Assembly (NCBI RefSeq): GCF_019649055.1
Contig: NW_026570237.1
Coordinates: forward strand, 1,426,001-1,490,000
From: Paramacrobiotus metropolitanus
Taxonomy: Eukaryota; Tardigrada; Eutardigrada; Parachela; Macrobiotidae
Length of the DNA: 64,000 bases
Direction: 5' to 3'
The notes beneath the pieces were generated by a model, which saw only the letters and a list, made by a program, of their open reading frames with translations, was not told the DNA's origin and did no database searches. A program made the position numbers and the translations under genes. Shown here in pieces: positions 59,881 to 64,000 of this stretch (position 1 is the stretch's first letter; the number at the start of each line of letters is the position of its first letter).

Positions 59881-59978
59881 TCTTATCCTCATTTCGGTGT
59901 GACCTTTCATTTTGCTCAATCGTGGTCAAGTTCCCCGCTTCTTGATTAAGCTTCATCGTGACTGGCGTCTCAAAGTCT

Positions 59979-61614
59979 TTAATCTCTTTCTTCTGTCGTC
60001 CTCTTTTTTCTTAACTGGCTCTTCCGCCTCTTTGGCTCTTCTGCCTCTTTTGGCTCTTCTGCCTCTTCTGGCTCTTCTGCCAAATCAGGTACAGAGCGTG
60101 GTTCGGAAGTATGCTGACGACTACGCTCTGCTTCATCTTGACCTTTCTCAATTATCTCCGAAGCTGCCCTTTCAGCTTGACCTTTCTGGACCGGTAACGG
60201 TGGATGCCACGGTTTCAGACGATCCACCGAAACGACTCGTAGGTCCGGTTCCTTCACCGCATCTTGCTCGATGACCTCGACTTCGTTCGGTCTCGGAAAA
60301 CTGAGAATCTTCCACACTTTGTCATATTTATTCTTGAAGTCGGATTGGTTTTCCTTCTTTCCTTGCTTTGTATCTTTCGGGAGTCTAATTAAGACTCGAT
60401 CTCCGACTTTGAATTGCGGCTCTGACTTCTTCTTGTTGTAGATTTCCGCGTGCTTTTCGTAAGCATCTTTGATGTTGCACTTCGCCACTTCTTCTGAAAA
60501 GGTCAAGTTCCTTTTCATGGTTTCGACCCATTCGTCTGGTGCACCGTAGTCGTCAGGAACGTTCGTCTTCGTCACTACGTCTTCTGGCATGGTCATTTCT
60601 CTCCCGTGAAGCATGTAGTACGCTGAGTACCCCGTCGTTGCATGTACTGCACGGTTCATTGCCGATATGACGTAAGGAAGATACTTGTTGAACTTCCTTT
60701 CATTTCCCGCTTTTAGGTACTGCGACAATCCATCACTGATGGTCTGCATCTGCCTTTCCACCTGTCCTTGACCTTCAGGATGGTATGCTGTTCCAAACGT
60801 GTGTTTGATTTTGAACACGTTGGTGACCTTTTTCAGTACTTCTGCGGTGAAATGCCTTCCGCGATCCGTATGGAGAATATGTGGCGCTCCGTGCACCAGA
60901 ATTACGTGCTTCACAAAGATCTTTGCGAATTCCTTTGCAGTAGCTGTTTTCATTGGCTCCGCTATGACATACTTCGTCAGCTGGTCGATGAAGACCGCAA
61001 TGTATTTGTATCCTCTTTTCTTCGTTGGAAGTAGGGGGTCCTTTCAGATCCGCGTAGACTCTGAAGAATGGATGACCGACTTTGATCTCTTGGAGCTTTC
61101 CCGGTGGACACTTTCTCGGCGTCTTTATAAACTGGCATCCTTGGCATGCGAGGATGTAATTCTTGACATCCGTACTCATACGGTCCCAGTAATATCTGAG
61201 CCGGATCGCTGTCAGCGTCTTTTCAAAGCCGAGGTGACCTGCTGCTTTTTCATCATGCAGTGCATGGATGATAGCCCTTCTCATTTGCAGCGGTACTACA
61301 TATGTCCTTTCCAGTCTTCCTTTCTGGTCTTTGACGCGATACAGTATGCCGTTCCATAACTGGTAATGCGTCTCAAACTTTGACCTTTTGTCTGCGTCTT
61401 GCAGGTGCTCCAATTCATCGATGATCATTGCCAAGTGCGGATCTTTTAGCTGCTTATTCCGCAACTGCAAATTCGTATCATCTTCTTCTTCTTCGTCTCC
61501 TTGTAGGTTGACGATGCGGACTACTGCAGTGCTGAGTTCATTCCAATCTTTGATGACCTTGCATCTCGGAAGAGGCTTGTGACCTTTCTCGATTTTCTTT
61601 GAGAATCTCAGCAA
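59979..61614 (-). pseudogene. Integrase region of the Ty3/gypsy pol
   Basis: Two frames (61614-60775 and 60953-59979) together cover an integrase. The first has the HH-CC zinc motif (HDEKAAGH, then CQGCQ) and the first Asp of the catalytic triad in ADLKG. The second has HTDRGRHF (second Asp), HPEGQGQVERQ (Glu), then a GPY/F-like region (VGDRVLIRLPKD...LKPWHPP). The frame changes near 61,040 at a run of C, consistent with a one-base insertion. The tail after the integrase core is a low-complexity EEAEEPKEAEEP stretch that ends in a basic patch. Integrase would insert element cDNA into host DNA, but this copy is broken. Confidence 0.8.
60092..60130. repeat. GGTTCGAAA stem-loop repeat, copy 4
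   Basis: Arms CAGAGCG (60092-60098) and CGCTCTG (60124-60130) pair exactly around GTTCGGAAG. On the minus strand this encodes EAERSR...EPRS within the integrase tail. Confidence 0.7.
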
Positions 61615-63380
61615 TCTGATGGGACACTCTTCCGGAATGTATTCGAGAGAATTTCTGCTTCATGAAGGTCATTCTGGTCTACCATTTTCTGACCGTATTT
61701 CGTGACCTTTCCATCTTTTCGTTCGGAAGCTTCTTTTCTCACTCTGTTGACCTTTATCTTGGTAGCAGAGCGGGGTTCGAAAGTAAGACGACGACTACGC
61801 TCTGCTTCATTTATGCTCGAGCGCATGTCTCCGCTTTCTTTTTCTTCCGACACAACCCTTCTCATGTCGGCTTTCAGCCTTTCTTCCCTTTCTTCAGCTA
61901 GTTGCACGAAAAGTTGCCAAACTTCAATCGGAGGTTCTTCTCTGTTGAGTTCGTTTTTGTAATCTTCGAAGTTTGGGATTTCATCATACTCTTCTTCGTT
62001 GCAAGTGGGACCTTCAATTGGCGCTCTTGAAAGGGCATCTGCGTTGTCGCAATATTTGCCCGGCTTGTATTCAATCTTGAATCGGTGACCTTGTAGTGCC
62101 AATGCCCATCTTGTCAATCGGGGATTCATGCATGACTTGTTCGACTCCGATCTTAAGAGATTCGTCAAAGCTTTGTGATCCGTTCTCACTGTGAATTCGG
62201 AGTAGTCGATGTACGACTTGAACTTTCTGACAGCAAACACTACTGCCAGACATTCCCATTCCGTTACTCCGTAATTCTTTTCCGCTCCATGCAAAACGCG
62301 GCTTGCGTATGCAATGGGATGTCCATCTTGGGACAAGATCGCACCTAGCCCTTCCTTTGATGCGTCGCACTCGATCACTGTCGGCTTTGTCGGATCGAAC
62401 TTCTTCAATACTGGATCCTTGCATAGCGCTTCTTTAAGGTCATTGAATTCTTGGTCATGGATTGCTGACCAATCTCTTTTGATGTTCTTGTCATGTCTTA
62501 GCAATTCGTAAAGATGCGCCGTCTTTTGCGCGTATCCAAGGATGAACTTTCGGTAATAGTTTGCTAATCCGAGGAATGACCTCAACTGCCGTTCAGTTGT
62601 CGGTTTCTTTTGGCCATTAACTGCCATGACCTTTTCGGGATCCATTTTAATACCATTCTCGCTGAGGATATGCCCCAGGAATCCCATTTCGCGCATGCCA
62701 AATTCGCATTTCGTCGGCTTAATTGTGAAGCCTGCGTCAACCAAACTTTGAAGGACGTTCCTTAAGTTCTGCATGAAGATCTCCCAGGTCTTTCCTGCGA
62801 AGATTACATCGTCGATATAGCCGAAAACGCATCCCATTCTCTTTGCGTTCGACAAGACTTTATCCATACAAAGTTGAAAGGTCGCAGGTCCATTGCAGAC
62901 TCCAAAAGGCATTCTTTTGAAACGGAACATTCCGTCCTGCGTGACGAAAGTTGTCTTATCTTTCGAGGCTGGATCCATTGGGATCTGCCAGAAGCCACTT
63001 TGTAAGTCCATCTTGCCGTAGTACTTGTTTCCCGCGCATGCGTCAAGCAGTTCGTCTGGGTTCGGCAGTGGATAGTTGTTCTTTTTCGTCAGCTTGTTCA
63101 GCAAAATGTAATTGACGCAGAATCTTGTTCCCATAGTTCCGTCGCCATTCTTCTTTGCGGCGAGTACGACCGGAAAACTCCATTCCGCATCGGATGGTTC
63201 AATGACATCTTGCTGTAGCATCTCTTCGATGTGCTTTGTGATGAATTCACGACCTTTCCAACTTGTTCTTGCTGGATTGCATTTAACCGGTTTGGCATCG
63301 GCTGTGTCAATAGTGTGCGTTACCCTTTGACATCGCCATACGGTTTCTTTGACGTGGGGAGAACTTTCCAAAACTCCCAA
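61608..63380 (-). CDS. pol: Reverse transcriptase and RNase H of the Ty3/gypsy pol
   Basis: An open frame of 590 residues. The RT palm motifs are in order: FPVVLAAKKNGDG, RFCVNYILLN, the LDACAGNKYYGKMDLQSGFW block, the PFGVCNGPATFQ motif, and the YIDD active site (GYIDDVIFAG). The connection domain and RNase H follow, with ECDASKEGLGAILSQDG, then TEWECLAVVFA and RTDHKALTNLL, and the PGKYCDNADALSR end. This is the classic Ty3/gypsy layout. The C-terminal part carries stem-loop repeat copy 5. It lacks its own proper start because the frame comes from an upstream polyprotein, with a frame change near 63,330. Confidence 0.9.
   Translation of the reverse strand: MGVLESSPHVKETVWRCQRVTHTIDTADAKPVKCNPARTSWKGREFITKHIEEMLQQDVIEPSDAEWSFPVVLAAKKNGDGTMGTRFCVNYILLNKLTKKNNYPLPNPDELLDACAGNKYYGKMDLQSGFWQIPMDPASKDKTTFVTQDGMFRFKRMPFGVCNGPATFQLCMDKVLSNAKRMGCVFGYIDDVIFAGKTWEIFMQNLRNVLQSLVDAGFTIKPTKCEFGMREMGFLGHILSENGIKMDPEKVMAVNGQKKPTTERQLRSFLGLANYYRKFILGYAQKTAHLYELLRHDKNIKRDWSAIHDQEFNDLKEALCKDPVLKKFDPTKPTVIECDASKEGLGAILSQDGHPIAYASRVLHGAEKNYGVTEWECLAVVFAVRKFKSYIDYSEFTVRTDHKALTNLLRSESNKSCMNPRLTRWALALQGHRFKIEYKPGKYCDNADALSRAPIEGPTCNEEEYDEIPNFEDYKNELNREEPPIEVWQLFVQLAEEREERLKADMRRVVSEEKESGDMRSSINEAERSRRLTFEPRSATKIKVNRVRKEASERKDGKVTKYGQKMVDQNDLHEAEILSNTFRKSVPSDC
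61765..61805. repeat. GGTTCGAAA stem-loop repeat, copy 5
   Basis: Arms GCAGAGCG (61765-61772) and CGCTCTGC (61798-61805) pair exactly. On the minus strand it encodes EAERSRRLTFEPRSAT near the end of the RT-RNase H frame. Confidence 0.75.
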
Positions 63381-64000
63381 AATGCGTTTCGCACGTCATT
63401 CTTTTGTTCCTCAGTTAGGTCTGGTCCTAACTTTAATCTTTCAATTATGTCGTTCAGTTCTTCTTTCGTCTTTGCATCCACTTCGGGATCTTCAAGGATG
63501 TTTTTCACGACGGTAGCCGAGTTGACCTTTACATTCTCGAGGTGTTCGTAATGTTCTACGTAACCGAGAAATTGGCCCTTCCTTACGGTCTTTCGGCTTT
63601 TGCTTCGGTTTTCGATAATGATTTCGAATCGAGTGCCGTTATGGTCCGTGACTCCCGTTCTCGGTTGGACTTCATTATCCTTTTGAGGAGTTGCTGTATA
63701 CATCAGCTTCTGGTTCCGTGGCACATGAACGCCCATCTTGACCTTTCACGCGTGTGCCAAGGTTTGGTCTCAGCTTAACTCGTTGGTCGCTGTAAACCTT
63801 GATCGCTCCTTCTGGGATTCTTGCTTTCTGCACTTTAATTCTTCGAACAATGATCTCTTTCTCTTGTTGTTCGTTCTTTTCATCGTCTTCGTCGAGGTCC
63901 AGCAGATCTTCTTGATCTGAAAGGTCACTCACTCCAGAATCTTCAGAAGTGGTCGAGTTATCGCTCGTGCTCGAGAATTCCGAGTCGGATTCGCTGCTAT
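63320..64000 (-). pseudogene. Protease-RT linker region of the retroelement, frame broken
   Basis: Two frames: from the window edge to 63675 (a very acidic Ser/Asp/Glu segment, then RRIKVQKARIPEGA) and 63736-63320 (VRKGQFLGYVE, typical of the stretch after the protease, then KEELNDIIERL and the start of the RT N-terminus). The frame changes near 63,735 exactly at an AAGGTCA word and again near 63,330. The protease active site (DTG/DSG) is not visible and should lie to the right of the window. Confidence 0.6.

Larger units (their letters stand above)
57264..59978 (-). pseudogene. Decayed coding region downstream of pol in the retroelement
   Basis: Overlapping minus-strand frames (59858-59388, 59231-58708, 58490-58266, 58207-57842, 57807-57264) look like one broken protein or a set of small ones. 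They are Lys/Glu/Arg-rich. 58490-58266 contains a CPDC...CWEC four-cysteine zinc-ribbon-like pattern, 58207-57842 a charged coiled-coil-like stretch, and 57650-57264 an Arg/Asp-rich tail. KGH and KV(T/I) recur because AAAGGTCA is read in two frames. I do not recognise the product. An accessory or env-position ORF, or a displaced gag, are both possible. Confidence 0.45.
57264..64000 (-). mobile_element. Ty3/gypsy LTR retrotransposon, degenerate, 5' end beyond the window
   Basis: Reading on the minus strand, the order is protease-to-RT linker, reverse transcriptase, RNase H, integrase and a C-terminal tail. This RT-RH-IN order is that of Ty3/gypsy (Metaviridae). At least three frame changes (about 63,735, 63,330 and 61,040) mark it as inactive. 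Gag and the 5' LTR would lie past position 64,000. The 3' LTR is not defined and may lie within 55.86-57.2 kb. Confidence 0.85.

Noticed and set aside
58718-61805. GGTTCGAAA words as tRNA B boxes
   Set aside because: No A box at the right distance, no acceptor or anticodon stems, and the words sit inside coding frames of the retroelement.
1-64000. CRISPR array, bacterial operon or prophage
   Set aside because: Introns, poly(A) signals and metazoan families throughout. The regular repeats found are not spacer-repeat arrays.

Overview
This window is eukaryotic. Genes have several short introns with GT-AG borders and conserved phases, AATAAA signals follow the stops, and the families are metazoan: a PRDM-type SET and zinc-finger family, KMT5A, a TAF1A-like Pol I factor, F-box proteins and a Ty3/gypsy retroelement. 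The compact introns and the lineage-specific F-box family suggest a small-genome invertebrate. A tardigrade is my best guess, but that is an inference with low confidence.

Layout. 1-3.2 kb is repeat-rich and holds a broken zinc-finger gene fragment. 3.3-7.2 kb (-) is an eight-exon gene that resembles TAF1A. 8.4-55.4 kb is a tandem array of six PRDM-like genes (A-F, all +), each with a 20-26 residue leader, a PRDM9-like zinc knuckle, a SET domain, an acidic linker, a basic exon, a novel 'NPFQ' domain and C2H2 fingers. A, E and F carry one linker-NPFQ-finger module. B, C and D carry two, joined by an exonic fusion. A (954 codons) and C (1911 codons) read through without a break. E has one nonsense codon. 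B, D and F carry frameshifts.

Minus-strand genes sit between the array members. A single-exon KMT5A homologue lies between A and B. Three copies of a gene with an N-terminal Tudor-like region and an F-box lie between C/D, D/E and E/F. Each F-box gene is head-to-head with the next PRDM gene across about 530 bp that contains a shared, precisely spaced promoter motif, so the recurring unit looks like [F-box gene <- promoter -> PRDM gene].

57.3-64 kb (-) is a decayed Ty3/gypsy element (RT, RNase H and integrase recognisable; gag and protease beyond the right edge). It is strikingly enriched in AGGTCA words, including a 20-bp/60-bp periodic array, and is followed by a series of hairpins with a common core and varying stems.

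The most notable system is the PRDM array: duplication of whole genes, duplication of finger modules inside genes, gene-conversion tracts, decay of some copies, and a SET domain that seems to lack the usual catalytic tyrosine motif.
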